64,000 nucleotides of DNA from Cupriavidus sp. YR651 (GCF_900101625.1 NZ_FMYZ01000001.1:1272304-1336303), one strand, 5' to 3'; shown: positions 17,782 to 30,657, counted from the stretch's first letter. Numbers and translations are program-made. Notes: a model not told the origin generated them from the sequence alone.

Positions 17782-18738
17782 TCAGGCGGCTTCCGCCTCG
17801 ACCGCCTGCGCATCGCCGATCCTGTGGATACCCTGCAGATCGCAGGCCGCCACGGCATTGGCCAGTGCCTCCATGGCCGGCAGGCGCGTGAAGCTCTTGC
17901 GCCAGGCCAGCACCACGCGCCGATCCGGCACCGGATCGGCAAACGGCACATAAGCCAGCATGTCGTTGCGCGGCTTCATGTCAGGCACCGAGGTACGCGG
18001 CAGCACCGTGATACCGACGCCGCTGGCCACCATGTGGCGGATCGTCTCGAGCGACGATCCCTCGAACGTCTTCTGGATGCCGTCGGCCGCCTGCGAGAAG
18101 CGCGACAGCTCGGGGCAGACGCCCAGCACATGGTCACGGAAGCAATGGCCGCTGCCCAGCAGCAGCATGGTCTGTTGCTTGAGCTCGTCCGGATCGACCT
18201 GGCGTTGCTGCGCCATCTGATGGCCGCGCGGCACGGCCACCACGAACGGTTCGTCGTAGAGCGGGCGCACGGTCAGGCCGGAATCGGGGAACGGCTCGGC
18301 CATGATCGCGCAATCGATCTCGCCCTGCTTGAGCAGTTCGATCAGCTTGTTGGTGTAGTTCTCCTGCAGCATCAGCGGCATCTGCGGGACGGAACCGATC
18401 ATCTGCTTGACCAGCATCGGCAGCAGGTACGGTCCGATGGTATAGATCACGCCCACGCGCAGCGGGCCGGCCAGCGGGTCCTTGCCCTGCTTGGCGATCT
18501 CGCGGATGGCCATGGTCTGCTCCAGCACGCGCTGGGCCTGGGCCACGATCTGCTCGCCGATGGCGGTCACCGAGACCTCCGAGGTCCCGCGCTCGAATAT
18601 CTGCACGGTCAGCTCGTCTTCCAGCTTCTTGATGGCGACCGACAGCGTCGGCTGCGAAACGAAGCACGCCTCGGCCGCACGGCCAAAATGGCGCTCGCGC
18701 GCGACCGCGACGATGTACTTGAGTTCGGTGAGCGTCAT
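17782..18738 (-). CDS. oxyR: Hydrogen peroxide-sensing regulator OxyR
   Basis: A 318-residue LysR-family peroxide sensor. The HTH spans about residues 5-60 (RHFGRAAEACFVSQPTLSVA). The redox pair is GHCFRDHVLGVC, with cysteines at residues 199 and 208, exactly the positions used by E. coli OxyR to form the activating disulfide. Targets in relatives include dps, catalase and ahpC; a dps gene lies just beyond its 3' end. recG ends 120 bases upstream on the same strand. Confidence 0.96.
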   Translation of the reverse strand: MTLTELKYIVAVARERHFGRAAEACFVSQPTLSVAIKKLEDELTVQIFERGTSEVSVTAIGEQIVAQAQRVLEQTMAIREIAKQGKDPLAGPLRVGVIYTIGPYLLPMLVKQMIGSVPQMPLMLQENYTNKLIELLKQGEIDCAIMAEPFPDSGLTVRPLYDEPFVVAVPRGHQMAQQRQVDPDELKQQTMLLLGSGHCFRDHVLGVCPELSRFSQAADGIQKTFEGSSLETIRHMVASGVGITVLPRTSVPDMKPRNDMLAYVPFADPVPDRRVVLAWRKSFTRLPAMEALANAVAACDLQGIHRIGDAQAVEAEAA

Positions 18739-18858
18739 GACTTATCAGGTTCGGTTAGGCGATAGATTTTAACTTCGATTCCGCCATCTGTCAGATCGCC
18801 GTATCAAAGTCTCTTACGCAACACATGCGCGAGTGTGGCGATCACGCCGAGCCGCCGA

Positions 18859-21048
18859 TCAGGCCTTCAAAAAGTGCTCGCGGCCGCCCAGCCAGCGCAA
18901 CAAATGGGCTTCCACGGCATCCGGAAAGCGCGCCAGCATCATCTCCGCGGCCTCCTGCGCATAGTCCACGAGCCACGCGTCGGTATTCAGGTCGGCAAAG
19001 CGCAACATGGCCTCGCCCGACTGGCGCGCCCCGAGGAACTCACCGGGACCGCGGATCTCCAGGTCGCGCCGGGCGATCTCGAAGCCATCGGTGGTCTCGC
19101 GCATCGTCGCCAGCCGCTCCCGCGCCGTGGGCGACAGCGGCGCCTGATACATCAGCAGGCAGACCGATTCCGCGCTGCCCCGCCCGACCCGCCCACGCAA
19201 CTGGTGGAGCTGCGCCAGGCCGAAGCGCTCGGCATGTTCGATCACCATCAGCGAGGCATTGGGCACGTCCACGCCCACCTCGATCACGGTCGTGGCCACC
19301 AGCACCTGCAGCCGGTTCGCGCTGAAATCGTCCATGACCGACGCCTTTTCGGCAGGCGGCAGGCGGCCATGCACCAGCCCTACGCGCAGGTCGGGCAAGG
19401 CGGCCACCAGGGTCTCGAAGGTTTCCACCGCGGTCTGCAGCTGCAGCGCCTCGCTTTCCTCGATCAGCGGGCACACCCAGTAGACCTGGCGACCCTCCGC
19501 CGCGGCATGGTGCACGCGTTCGATGACTTCGTCGCGACGCGCGTCGTTGACCAGCCGCGTGACGATTGGCGTGCGGCCCGGCGGCAGTTCGTCGATGACG
19601 GAGACGTCCAGGTCCGCGTAGTACGTCATGGCCAGCGTGCGCGGAATCGGCGTGGCGGACATCATCAACTGGTGTGGCACCTGCGGCGCCGCCTTGCTGG
19701 CTGCCGATCCCGCCGATCCGGCCGGCGCATCGGCCTCGCCCGCCTTGCCCCGCAGTGCCAGCCGTTGCGCCACACCGAAGCGGTGCTGCTCGTCGACCAC
19801 CGACAATCCCAGCCGTGCGAAACGTACGGTGTCCTGGATCAGTGCATGGGTGCCGATGACCAGCTGCGCATCGCCCGATTCCACGCGCGCAGCCGCCTCG
19901 CGTTTCTCTTTCGCGCGCAGGCTGCCGGCCAGCCAGACCACGGGCACGCCCAGCGGTTCCAGCCATGCGGACAACTTGCGGAAATGCTGTTCGGCCAGGA
20001 TTTCGGTCGGCGCCATCAGCGCGGCCTGATAGCCGGCGTCAATGGCCTGGCACGCGGCCAGCGCCGCCACAATGGTCTTGCCGCTGCCCACATCGCCTTG
20101 CAGGAGCCGATGCATCGGATGCGGCCGGGTCATGTCGGCGGCGATTTCCTCGACCACGCGCTGCTGCGCACCAGTCAGCCGGAAAGGCAACGCAGCCAGG
20201 AAGCGGGTGAGCAGCCCATCGGCGCGGCGCGGCATCGAGGGCGCGTTCTTCTCGCGCCGGGCGGCCTGAGACCGGCGCAGCGAGATCTGCTGCGCCAGTA
20301 GTTCATCGAACTTGATCCGCTGCCAGGCGGGGTGCGACCGGTCCGCCAGCGCGGCTTCGCTTTCCTGCGGGGGCGGGTTGTGCAGCAGCCGCAGGCAATC
20401 GGTCAGTGGCGCCAGCTTCAGTCCGGCGAGCGGGCCGTGCAGCACGGACTGAGGCAGCGTTTCCGGCATCGGCGTGCGGGACAGCGCGCCGCCAATCGCC
20501 TTGCGCAGATAGGCCTGCGAGATGCCAGCCGTGGCCGGGTAGACGGGCGTCAGCCGGTCCGGCAACGCCTCGCCCGCCGTCACCGGCCGTACCGCCGGGT
20601 GGACCATTTCGGCACCGAAGAAGCCACCGCGGATTTCGCCGCGCACACGCAGGCGCACGCCTTCCGCCATCTGCTTGGTCTGGCTGCCGTAGAAATTGAG
20701 GAAGCGCAGCGTCAGTTCGCCGGTGTCGTCGGCAATCCGGACCACCAGCTGGCGCCGTGGGCGAAACGTGACCTCGTTGGAAATCACCTCCCCTTCGACC
20801 TGTGCCGGCAGGCCGATCCCGGCACGCCGGATGGCCTCGCCGATCGGCTCCAGCGTGGTCTCGTCCTCGTAGCGCATCGGCAGGTGCAGCACCAGATCGA
20901 CGCTACGCCGCAGCCCCAGCTTGGCCAGGCGTGCCGCGGCGGAGGACGGCCGGGCGTCGGCGGTCTTCGCGGGCTTGCCGCCGCGGGACGGCTTGTCGGC
21001 GGGGACGGGAGCGGAATCAGCGATCGGATCGGTGGCGGTGCCTGGCAT
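18859..21048 (-). CDS. recG: ATP-dependent DNA helicase RecG
   Basis: A 729-residue helicase that reverses stalled forks and branch-migrates Holliday junctions. A wedge OB-fold precedes the helicase core; Walker A is [16 protein letters not shown], the DExH box is [13 protein letters not shown], and motif VI is [10 protein letters not shown] poorly conserved, K/P/A-rich N terminus precedes the first family block [14 protein letters not shown], so the exact start is uncertain: ATG at 21048 is taken, GTG at 21075 is possible. It is divergent from queA. Confidence 0.95.
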   Translation of the reverse strand: MPGTATDPIADSAPVPADKPSRGGKPAKTADARPSSAAARLAKLGLRRSVDLVLHLPMRYEDETTLEPIGEAIRRAGIGLPAQVEGEVISNEVTFRPRRQLVVRIADDTGELTLRFLNFYGSQTKQMAEGVRLRVRGEIRGGFFGAEMVHPAVRPVTAGEALPDRLTPVYPATAGISQAYLRKAIGGALSRTPMPETLPQSVLHGPLAGLKLAPLTDCLRLLHNPPPQESEAALADRSHPAWQRIKFDELLAQQISLRRSQAARREKNAPSMPRRADGLLTRFLAALPFRLTGAQQRVVEEIAADMTRPHPMHRLLQGDVGSGKTIVAALAACQAIDAGYQAALMAPTEILAEQHFRKLSAWLEPLGVPVVWLAGSLRAKEKREAAARVESGDAQLVIGTHALIQDTVRFARLGLSVVDEQHRFGVAQRLALRGKAGEADAPAGSAGSAASKAAPQVPHQLMMSATPIPRTLAMTYYADLDVSVIDELPPGRTPIVTRLVNDARRDEVIERVHHAAAEGRQVYWVCPLIEESEALQLQTAVETFETLVAALPDLRVGLVHGRLPPAEKASVMDDFSANRLQVLVATTVIEVGVDVPNASLMVIEHAERFGLAQLHQLRGRVGRGSAESVCLLMYQAPLSPTARERLATMRETTDGFEIARRDLEIRGPGEFLGARQSGEAMLRFADLNTDAWLVDYAQEAAEMMLARFPDAVEAHLLRWLGGREHFLKA

Positions 21049-21188
21049 CAGCGCGGGAATATAGGCGTCAATCACGGGCGGCCGGGCGACGCCGGGCGCC
21101 CAAGCCTTACAATGTCGGATTCGCCGATTGTACCTATGCCTGCGGTGGCACCCCAGCCGGGATGCCACCCACCCCTGCCGTGCCTGCC

Positions 21189-23391
<2,203 letters not shown>

Positions 23392-23616
23392 TCCGCACGC
23401 GCCCAGCCAATGTTCTAGATTCAAGACAGGCAGGAGAACTTTCCGCCGCGCGGTGGTCGAATATCTGCCTGTCCGGGTGACCCTCCGTAACGTACGACAA
23501 AGTACTTGGAAGGCACCCCGAGCAAACCCGCAATTCGCCCTAGAATGCCTAGGCGGGACAACACCGGGTGATAGAATGCCCGATTCCCTGATTGAACTTT
23601 GTGACGGAGAAGTAAC

Positions 23617-23943
23617 GTGCTGATTTCGAACGCTTTTGCCCAGACTGCCGGTGTCGGCGGCGCGGCCGGTGGCCTGATGAGTTTCCTGCCCATCATCCTG
23701 ATGTTCGCAGTGCTGTGGTTCATCATGATTCGCCCGCAGATGAAGCGCCAGAAGGAATCCAAGGCAATGCTGGAAGCACTGGCGAAGAACGACGAAGTCG
23801 TGACCGCCGGTGGCATCCTGGGTCGTGTGACCAAGGTGGCTGACCAGTATGTGACGCTGGAAGTGGCCGAAGGCACGGAGATCACCGTGCAGAAGAACGC
23901 CGTCACCACGGTGCTGCCGAAGGGCTCGCTGAAGTCGCTCTGA
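23617..23943 (+). CDS. yajC: Sec translocon accessory protein YajC
   Basis: A 108-residue inner-membrane protein that associates with SecD-SecF. One hydrophobic helix (FLPIILMFAVLWFIMI, about residues 23-38) is followed by RPQMKRQKESKAMLEAL and a small beta domain with VVTAGGILGRV. The start is GTG at 23617, preceded by GACGGAG. It opens the yajC-secD-secF run. Confidence 0.95.
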   Translation: MLISNAFAQTAGVGGAAGGLMSFLPIILMFAVLWFIMIRPQMKRQKESKAMLEALAKNDEVVTAGGILGRVTKVADQYVTLEVAEGTEITVQKNAVTTVLPKGSLKSL

Positions 23944-24140
23944 TCCGACCCCGCTCCAGCCTTTTCCGGCATGCCCATGGCGCCACGCCTGCGCATGCCC
24001 CTGCAGCCGCCTGAACCGGCCCGCGGGTCCGCATCGGACCCGGCAAGGGCTGCCAGGCGGCTGTTTGCCAACCGGTCCGGCCGATCCGGCGCGTATCGCG
24101 CGCCAGAGTCGGCCACGCCAACCGCAATGACTGGCCAGAG

Positions 24141-26006
24141 ATGAATCGTTATCCGCTTTGGAAGTACATCGTGATCCTGGTGGCCCTGGCCATCGGCATC
24201 ATCTATACCCTGCCGAACTTCTTCGGCGAGGCACCCGCCGTGCAGGTGTCGTCGGCCAAGGCCACGGTCAAGGTCGACCTGGCCATGCAGAAGCATGTCG
24301 AAGAGATCCTGGCGCAGAGCCAGCTTCAGCCGGATGGCATGTTCTTCGACGTGGCCGGCCAGTCCGGCTCGGTCAAGGCACGCTTCCGCACCACCGACGA
24401 GCAGCTCAAGGCCAAGGACGTGCTGTCCCGCTCGCTGAACCCGGATCCGTCCGACCCCACCTACGTGGTCGCGCTGAACCTGCTGTCGGGGTCCCCGCGC
24501 TGGCTGGCCGCGCTGCACGCGCTGCCGATGTACCTGGGCCTGGACCTGCGCGGTGGCGTGCACTTCCTGCTGCAGGTGGACATGAAGGGCGCGGTCGACA
24601 AGAAGCTCGACAGCCTGTCCGGCGATGCCCGCACGCTGCTGCGTGACAAGAACATCCGTCACGGCGGCATCGATCGCGAAGGCGACCGCCTGACCGTGCG
24701 TTTCAACAACGCCGACGAAGCCGGACGCGCGCGCACCATCCTGGCCGACAACTTGCGCGAACTGGCCTTCGCCATGGACGGCAACAACGTCGTCGGCACC
24801 TTTACCGACGCCGCCCGCAAGGCCGTGCAGGACGCCGCCGTCAAGCAGAACATCACCACCCTCCATAACCGTGTGAACGAACTCGGCGTGGCCGAGCCCG
24901 TGATCCAGCAGCAAGGCGCCGACCGCATCGTCGTGCAGCTGCCGGGCGTGCAGGACACCGCCAAGGCCAAGGACATCATCGGCCGCACCGCCACGCTGGA
25001 GGCCCGCCTCACCGACCCGGACGCACCGCGCAACCCTCGCGCGGGCGATCCGGTGCCGTTCGGCAGCGAGCTGTTCACACAGGGTAACGGTGCCCCGGTC
25101 ATCCTGAAGAAGCAGGTGATCTTCACGGGCGACCGCATCGAAAGCGCCTCCGCCGGCTTCGACCAGAACCAGCGCCCCTCCGTGAACATCAAGCTGGATG
25201 CCCAGGGTGGCCGCGTGCTGCGCGACGTGTCGCGCGAGAACATCGGCAAGCTGATGGGCATCGTGCTGTTCGAAAAGGGCAAGGGCGAAGTGCTGACCGT
25301 GGCGACGATCCAGTCCGAGCTTGGCTCGAGCTTCCAGATCACCGGTTCCTACTCCACCGAAGCCGCGAACGACCTGGCGCTGCTGCTGCGCGCCGGTTCG
25401 CTGGCCGCACCGATGGAGATCATCGAGGAACGCACGATCGGCCCGTCGCTCGGCGCCGACAACATCCAGAAGGGCTTTGACTCGGTGGCTTATGGCTTTG
25501 GCGCCATCGCCGCGTTCATGGTGCTGTACTACATGCTGTTCGGCGTGTTCTCGGTCGCCGCACTGGGCGTGAACCTGCTGCTGCTGATCGCCGTGCTGTC
25601 GATGCTGCAGGCCACGCTGACGCTGCCGGGCATCGCCGCCATCGCGCTGGTGCTGGGCATGGCCATCGACGCCAACGTGCTGATCAACGAGCGGATCCGG
25701 GAAGAACTGCGTGCCGGTGCCTCGCCGCAGATGGCCATCGCGGTCGGCTTCGATCGCGCCTGGGCCACGATCCTTGACTCGAACGTCACCACGCTGATCG
25801 CCGGCCTGGCGCTGCTGGCCTTTGGCTCCGGCCCCGTGCGCGGCTTTGCCGTGGTGCACTGTCTGGGCATCCTGACCTCGATGTTCTCGGCGGTGTTCTT
25901 CAATCGCGGCCTGGTCAACCTCTGGTACGGCCGCAAGAAGAAGCTCCAGAGCGTGGCCATCGGCCAGATCTGGAAGCCGGACGCCGACACGCCGGTCGCC
26001 AAGTAA
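24141..26006 (+). CDS. secD: Protein translocase subunit SecD
   Basis: A 621-residue RND-type membrane protein that, with SecF, uses the proton gradient to aid protein export. An N-terminal helix is followed by a large periplasmic domain with YLGLDLRGGVHFLLQVD, and five C-terminal helices contain LVLGMAIDANVLINERIREE. The 197 bases between yajC and secD show no further gene. secF follows by 23 bases. Confidence 0.96.
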   Translation: MNRYPLWKYIVILVALAIGIIYTLPNFFGEAPAVQVSSAKATVKVDLAMQKHVEEILAQSQLQPDGMFFDVAGQSGSVKARFRTTDEQLKAKDVLSRSLNPDPSDPTYVVALNLLSGSPRWLAALHALPMYLGLDLRGGVHFLLQVDMKGAVDKKLDSLSGDARTLLRDKNIRHGGIDREGDRLTVRFNNADEAGRARTILADNLRELAFAMDGNNVVGTFTDAARKAVQDAAVKQNITTLHNRVNELGVAEPVIQQQGADRIVVQLPGVQDTAKAKDIIGRTATLEARLTDPDAPRNPRAGDPVPFGSELFTQGNGAPVILKKQVIFTGDRIESASAGFDQNQRPSVNIKLDAQGGRVLRDVSRENIGKLMGIVLFEKGKGEVLTVATIQSELGSSFQITGSYSTEAANDLALLLRAGSLAAPMEIIEERTIGPSLGADNIQKGFDSVAYGFGAIAAFMVLYYMLFGVFSVAALGVNLLLLIAVLSMLQATLTLPGIAAIALVLGMAIDANVLINERIREELRAGASPQMAIAVGFDRAWATILDSNVTTLIAGLALLAFGSGPVRGFAVVHCLGILTSMFSAVFFNRGLVNLWYGRKKKLQSVAIGQIWKPDADTPVAK

Positions 26007-26029
26007 GCCAGACATATCAGGACAACATC

Positions 26030-27004
26030 ATGGAATTTTTCCGCATCAAGCGCGACATTCCGTTCATGAAGCACGCGTTGGTCTTCAACGTGGTGTCCTT
26101 CCTGACGTTTGCCGCCGCTGTCTTTTTCCTCTGGCACAAGGGCCTGCATCTGTCGATCGAATTCACCGGCGGTACGGTGATGGAGGTCAACTACCAGCAG
26201 GCGGCCGATCTTGAAAAGATCCGCGGCCAGGTCGGCAAGCTCGGCTATAGCGACGTGCAGGTGCAGAACTTCGGCACCTCGCGCGACGTGATGATCCGCC
26301 TGCCGCTGCAGAAGGGCTCGGACGGCAAGACGGTCACATCCGCCCAGCAGAGCGAACAGGTGATGGGCGCGCTGCAGGCCGCCACACCTGAGGTGAAGCT
26401 GCAACGCGTGGAGTTCGTGGGCCCGCAGGTGGGCAAGGAACTGGCGACGGACGGCCTGCTGGCGCTGCTGTGCGTGGTGGCCGGCATCATGATCTACCTG
26501 TCGTTCCGGTTCGAGTGGAAGTTCGCGGTGGCGGGCATCATCGCCAACCTGCACGACGTGGTGATCATCCTGGGCTTCTTCGCGTTCTTCCAGTGGGAGT
26601 TTTCGCTCTCCGTGCTGGCGGCGATCCTGGCCGTGCTGGGTTACTCGGTGAACGAGTCGGTGGTGATCTTCGACCGGATTCGCGAGAACTTCCGCAAGTA
26701 CCGCAAGATGACCACGCACGAGATCATCGACAACGCGATTACCAGCACGATCTCGCGAACCATCATCACCCACGGCTCGACCGAAATGATGGTGCTGTCG
26801 ATGTTCTTCTTCGGTGGCCCGACGCTGCACTACTTCGCGCTGGCCCTGACGGTCGGTATCCTGTTCGGTATCTATTCGTCGGTATTCGTGGCGGCGGCAC
26901 TGGCCATGTGGCTGGGCGTGAAGCGCGAGGACCTGGTCAAGGGCGAGAAGAAGCCGGGCGACCCCACCGATCGGAACGATCCGAACTTCGGGGCCCAGGC
27001 CTGA
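26030..27004 (+). CDS. secF: Protein translocase subunit SecF
   Basis: A 324-residue six-helix partner of SecD. The first periplasmic block is LSIEFTGGTVMEV, and the conserved membrane signature is AVLGYSVNESVVIFDRIREN. A hydrophilic tail ends the protein. A rho-independent terminator lies 26 bases after the stop, closing the yajC-secD-secF operon. Confidence 0.96.
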   Translation: MEFFRIKRDIPFMKHALVFNVVSFLTFAAAVFFLWHKGLHLSIEFTGGTVMEVNYQQAADLEKIRGQVGKLGYSDVQVQNFGTSRDVMIRLPLQKGSDGKTVTSAQQSEQVMGALQAATPEVKLQRVEFVGPQVGKELATDGLLALLCVVAGIMIYLSFRFEWKFAVAGIIANLHDVVIILGFFAFFQWEFSLSVLAAILAVLGYSVNESVVIFDRIRENFRKYRKMTTHEIIDNAITSTISRTIITHGSTEMMVLSMFFFGGPTLHYFALALTVGILFGIYSSVFVAAALAMWLGVKREDLVKGEKKPGDPTDRNDPNFGAQA

Positions 27005-27029
27005 CGAGGGAATCGTCGACGAGGACTAG

Positions 27030-27058
27030 AAAGGCACCTGCGGGTGCCTTTCTCTTTT
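27030..27058 (+). terminator. Rho-independent terminator of secF
   Basis: Arms AAGGCACC (27031-27038) and GGTGCCTT (27043-27050) around TGCG, followed by TCTCTTTT on the plus strand. Confidence 0.9.
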
Positions 27059-27131
27059 GGAGGTCGTTTCAAAAAGATCCTGGCGTCGTTGCGCGGCCAA
27101 GCTTGGTCCGGATCGGATGGCCCGACCAAAC

Positions 27132-27162
27132 AAAACGCCCCGCGTGAGAAGCGGGGCGTTTT
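27132..27162 (-). terminator. Terminator at the end of the phc operon
   Basis: A 12-bp stem, AAAACGCCCCGC (27132-27143) with GCGGGGCGTTTT (27151-27162), around a 7-base loop. On the minus strand it ends GCGTTTTGTTTGG, 25 bases after the phcQ stop. The flanking A and T runs make it usable in both directions. Confidence 0.88.
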
Positions 27163-27186
27163 GCGTTTCTGCCGTGGCAACGACGG

Positions 27187-28188
27187 TCAGGTTTCCGAGA
27201 GCTGCTCGATCCATACCGCCAGTCGGTCCGATGCGAAAGATTCTGCTCGCGTGACGGCTCGGGCGGTAATGGCATCCCCCTCGCGCCGCAACTGCAGGGC
27301 GCCGCCGGCCTCTTCCAGCCATAGCAGCACGGCCAGCCAGCCCGCATGCTCGGCGGAGACGGCCTCGCCCACCGGCTTGTCCACGAATTCGCTGAGCGTG
27401 GACGGTGCGGTCCAGGTGACGGCATCGCCGTCGCGCCGGACCGTCGCCTCACCCAGCGTCTCCGCCAGCACCGCTGCTGCATCGCCAGCACCGCGGCCAG
27501 CCAGGCGCGAGCGCAGCTCCGCCAGCTTCGTGCTCACGGCATGGCCGAACGTGCCACTGCGCAGGCTCTCGGCGCCGACCAGATCTGCGTAGTCCATCCG
27601 CTGCCAGTCCGGCTCGGCATTGCGCGCGCCAGCCAGCGACGCACCGGCCAGGTAGGTTTCCACGGGCTGGAAGCGGCCCGGGCCGACCAGGCTGGCGCAC
27701 AGGGCATGCACCATGCCGATGCGCGTGGCCACCGTCTGCTTCTGCAGCACCGACAGCTTCTCACGCACCAGCTGATCGCGCTCCTTGCGCAGCCCGGACA
27801 GTTCCAGCGCCTGCTTCAGTTCCATGCGCAGCGCGGTGATGTCCCACGGCTTCTTGATGTAGCGATGGATTTGCCCCTGGTTGACGGCCTCCACGGTCTG
27901 GTCGAGCTCGGAATACGCCGTCGTCAGGATCCGCACGATATGCGGATAGCGCTCGCGTGCGTAACGCAGCAGCTCATTGCCATACTCACCCGGCATACGC
28001 TGGTCGGACACCAGCACCGCAAGACTGTCGCCATGGGCATCCAGCATGGCCTTGCCTTCTTCGACGGACCCGCCGGTCACCACCGGCGCCAGCTGCCCGA
28101 TGGCGCGCTGGAAATACTTGACGGCCGTGGCTTCATCATCGACGAACAGAATCGCCGGGGGTGCCTGCGTAGTATTCGGTTCGCTCAT
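27187..28188 (-). CDS. phcQ: Response regulator PhcQ of the Phc cell-density system
   Basis: A 333-residue cytoplasmic response regulator. The receiver occupies about residues 12-125, with the acid pair VDDE (17-20), phosphoacceptor D62 in SDQRMPG, T90 region ILTTAY and the lysine in IKKPWD (111-116). A helical linker follows, then an output part of about 180 residues with no DNA-binding or enzymatic motif I can name. In Ralstonia, PhcQ is a major conveyor of the quorum signal to gene expression. The ATG overlaps the phcR stop by 4 bases (ATGA) and has an AGGAG site. Identity rests on domain type and operon order. Confidence 0.85.
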   Translation of the reverse strand: MSEPNTTQAPPAILFVDDEATAVKYFQRAIGQLAPVVTGGSVEEGKAMLDAHGDSLAVLVSDQRMPGEYGNELLRYARERYPHIVRILTTAYSELDQTVEAVNQGQIHRYIKKPWDITALRMELKQALELSGLRKERDQLVREKLSVLQKQTVATRIGMVHALCASLVGPGRFQPVETYLAGASLAGARNAEPDWQRMDYADLVGAESLRSGTFGHAVSTKLAELRSRLAGRGAGDAAAVLAETLGEATVRRDGDAVTWTAPSTLSEFVDKPVGEAVSAEHAGWLAVLLWLEEAGGALQLRREGDAITARAVTRAESFASDRLAVWIEQLSET

Positions 28189-29318
28189 CGATCACTCCTG
28201 TGCATACGATTCTTGAAATTGGGGAAATCGAGGGTAACGGTCGTGCCGGCGCCGGACGCGGACGCGATCCGGATGCCGCCACCAAAGGATTGCATCACGC
28301 GGTTGCAGAAGATCATGCCGAGTCCGCTGCCGCCGGCCGATGCGTAGGTGGTCACGGGATCCACCAGCAGCCGGTCCATCACCTCAGGCGGAATACCCGG
28401 CCCGTTGTCGGCGATGCGGATCTCCGGGCGTTCGCCGGCGACGACCACGAAGCGCAGCACAGGCTCGTCAACGTCAGCCAGCGCCCGCAACGCATTGCTC
28501 ATGACCGATGACAACACCAGCGCCACGCAATTGGGGAGCGTCAGCACCGGGAAGTCGCCGTGCATTTCCACTTGCACCCAGTTACGTTGGTTATCGGCAA
28601 ACGGATAGGTATCCAGCAGGGATGCCACCAATGCCCCAGCGGTGATGTCGCCTCCCGGGCCGGGCCGGGGCGTGGCGCCGCCCGCACTGCTGCGCACCGA
28701 CTGAAGGAACGACGACAGCACGGCCAGGCAATACTGGGCGTTGTCATGCATGGCGCCCGCGGCCTGGCCGATTTCGGCGTGCCGCTGCGGGCTGTATTCG
28801 CCGGCCACGCGGGTCTCGATGCCACGCGCAAAATTGGCGATCGCGGCCAGTGGCGTATTGAGTTCGTGCGCCAGGAAGGCCAGCGTCTCGTCGATGGCCA
28901 TCAGCCGCTGCTGCCGCACCGCGCGCTCGCGATGACGCTCGCCGGCCATGCGGAGGACCTCCCGCACATCGCTCACCGAGATCGGCTTTTCCAGGATGCG
29001 GAACACCTCGCCGGTATTGACGGTCTCCAGCAGCATGTCCTTGTCCGCATAGGCGGTGACAAGGATGCGGACGATCTGTGGATACTCCTGCGCGACCTGG
29101 CGCAGCAAGTCGCCACCGTCGCGGCCCGGCATGCGGAAATCGGTCACCAGGACGGAAATCTGCGTGTGGTGCGCGCGCAGGATGCCGACGGCCTGGTCGG
29201 CACTGGTGGCCGACAACACTTCGTACTCGCTGCCGACCGCCCGCGCGAAATACTTGCACGCCATCTCCTCGTCATCGACGTAGAGAATGATCGGGCGCGG
29301 CTGGCTCGTGTCAGTCAT
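28185..29318 (-). CDS. phcR: Receiver-histidine kinase hybrid PhcR
   Basis: A 377-residue protein with reversed hybrid architecture. An N-terminal receiver has VDDE (14-17), phosphoacceptor D60 in VTDFRMPG, T88 and K111. A short coiled linker leads to a kinase part with the H-box LAHELNTPLAAI (H151), an N-box-like VLSSVMSNALRAL, DNGPGI and GGSGLGMIFCNRV. This receiver-first layout is that of Ralstonia PhcR, which receives phosphate from PhcS. The ATG at 29318 has GAGGG ahead and lies 7 bases after the phcS stop; it overlaps phcQ by 4 bases. Confidence 0.88.
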   Translation of the reverse strand: MTDTSQPRPIILYVDDEEMACKYFARAVGSEYEVLSATSADQAVGILRAHHTQISVLVTDFRMPGRDGGDLLRQVAQEYPQIVRILVTAYADKDMLLETVNTGEVFRILEKPISVSDVREVLRMAGERHRERAVRQQRLMAIDETLAFLAHELNTPLAAIANFARGIETRVAGEYSPQRHAEIGQAAGAMHDNAQYCLAVLSSFLQSVRSSAGGATPRPGPGGDITAGALVASLLDTYPFADNQRNWVQVEMHGDFPVLTLPNCVALVLSSVMSNALRALADVDEPVLRFVVVAGERPEIRIADNGPGIPPEVMDRLLVDPVTTYASAGGSGLGMIFCNRVMQSFGGGIRIASASGAGTTVTLDFPNFKNRMHRSDR

Positions 29319-29325
29319 GGAACCC

Positions 29326-30657
29326 TCACTCCGCGCGCGGCAGATCGAAGCTGAACGCGGCCCACTGGCCGAGTTCGCTTTCGGCAAACAACTGGCCGCC
29401 ATGGCGCTCGATCACCGCATAGCTGATCGACAGGCCCAGGCCCAGCCCCTGCCCCACCTCGCGCGTGGTGAAGAAGGGTTCGAAGACGCGCGCCAGATGC
29501 TCCGGCGCAATGCCGGGGCCGTTGTCGCGCACATTGACGTGCAGCCGGCCGGCGACCCACTTCACCGTGGTATGGATGGCCGGGTTCTGCGTGCCGACCT
29601 TGCGCATGGCCAGCGCCGCGTTGGAAAAGAGGTTGATCAGCACGCCGATGATCGCGGCCTCGTCACCCATCACCAGCGTGTCGTCGGGCAATTCGCGAGT
29701 CACCTTGACGCCGCGCAGTTCGTGCGCGGTCAGGCGGACCGACGAATCGAGCGCCTTCTCGAACAGGAATGGCGTGCCTTCCACCTCGGCGCCGGGCTTG
29801 CGGTACGCGAAGGTCTTCAGGTCCGACACGATATGCTGGATCCGCTGCATCCCCTGCTTGGCGTCCACGAGGCATTCCTCGAGCGCCGGCTCGGCCTTGG
29901 CCGCGGGCTCTTCCATGGCGACCTCGATCGCCATCAGGCAGAAGTTCACCGGGTTATTGACCTCGTGCAGCAGGCCCGCCGCCAGCGTACCGATGGCCGC
30001 CATCTTTTCCTGTTGCAGCATCTGGCCCTTGATGTCGACCAGCTTGCGATTGATCACTTCCAGCTCGGTGTTCTTGTCCGCCACCTCGGCCTTCAGGCGG
30101 AACAGCATGAAGCGCGCGCGCTCATTGAAGAACGTGTAGACGCCGCTGGCCGCCGCGGCGAACAGCAGGAACAGCGAATTGACAATGAAGGTACCTACCG
30201 GCTCGATGCCGCCCGGGTGCAGCAGACAGGCCAGCGCGTAGAGCAGATAGGAGAGGATGCCGAAGACGAGGTTCTGCCAGAGCCCGAACGGCAATGCGAT
30301 ACCCGAAGCGAAGATGGCCAGGTTCAGACCCACGTAGTACGGGGACTCCACACCCTCGGTCTGCGAGATCATCCACGCGATCATGATCTGCGGCAGCAGC
30401 AGCCATGTCAGCGTGAGCCACGGCGCATAGCGCCGCCCGGCCTGGCTGTAGAGCATGACCACCACGCCGGCGATCAGCAGCGACACCAGCACCCGCGCCA
30501 CGGCAAAGGGCAACTGCCACTGCGGGTACTGGCCAAAGTCCAGTCCCATGCCCAGCATCACCAGCACGATGGCCGTGTACGCTCCGCCCCGGCTGAATGC
30601 CAGGCGAAAGTCCGCCAGTTCGGACTGGTATCCCGCATAGAGTTGATTGGCGCTCAT
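29326..30657 (-). CDS. phcS: Membrane sensor histidine kinase PhcS
   Basis: A 443-residue inner-membrane kinase. Six hydrophobic helices occupy about residues 27-178 with very short loops, so the signal is probably sensed within the membrane, as suits a fatty acid methyl ester. A linker leads to the H-box AAGLLHEVNNPVNF (H231), the N-box NLFSNAALAM, DNGPGI and GQGLGLGLS. The start is uncertain: ATG at 30657 leaves 28 bases after phcB and no clear ribosome binding site; a start at 30750 would overlap phcB by 65 bases and add a Ser/Pro-rich leader. Confidence 0.88.
   Translation of the reverse strand: MSANQLYAGYQSELADFRLAFSRGGAYTAIVLVMLGMGLDFGQYPQWQLPFAVARVLVSLLIAGVVVMLYSQAGRRYAPWLTLTWLLLPQIMIAWMISQTEGVESPYYVGLNLAIFASGIALPFGLWQNLVFGILSYLLYALACLLHPGGIEPVGTFIVNSLFLLFAAAASGVYTFFNERARFMLFRLKAEVADKNTELEVINRKLVDIKGQMLQQEKMAAIGTLAAGLLHEVNNPVNFCLMAIEVAMEEPAAKAEPALEECLVDAKQGMQRIQHIVSDLKTFAYRKPGAEVEGTPFLFEKALDSSVRLTAHELRGVKVTRELPDDTLVMGDEAAIIGVLINLFSNAALAMRKVGTQNPAIHTTVKWVAGRLHVNVRDNGPGIAPEHLARVFEPFFTTREVGQGLGLGLSISYAVIERHGGQLFAESELGQWAAFSFDLPRAE

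Noticed and set aside
23421..26015. 864-codon open frame on the minus strand opposite yajC and secD
   Set aside because: Antisense shadow; the real genes carry clear SecD/YajC motifs while this frame has none.
27059..27130. Possible mobile or attachment sequence between the secF and phc terminators
   Set aside because: Only a short palindrome (CCAAGCTTGG) is visible; no integrase, tRNA end or target duplication is nearby.
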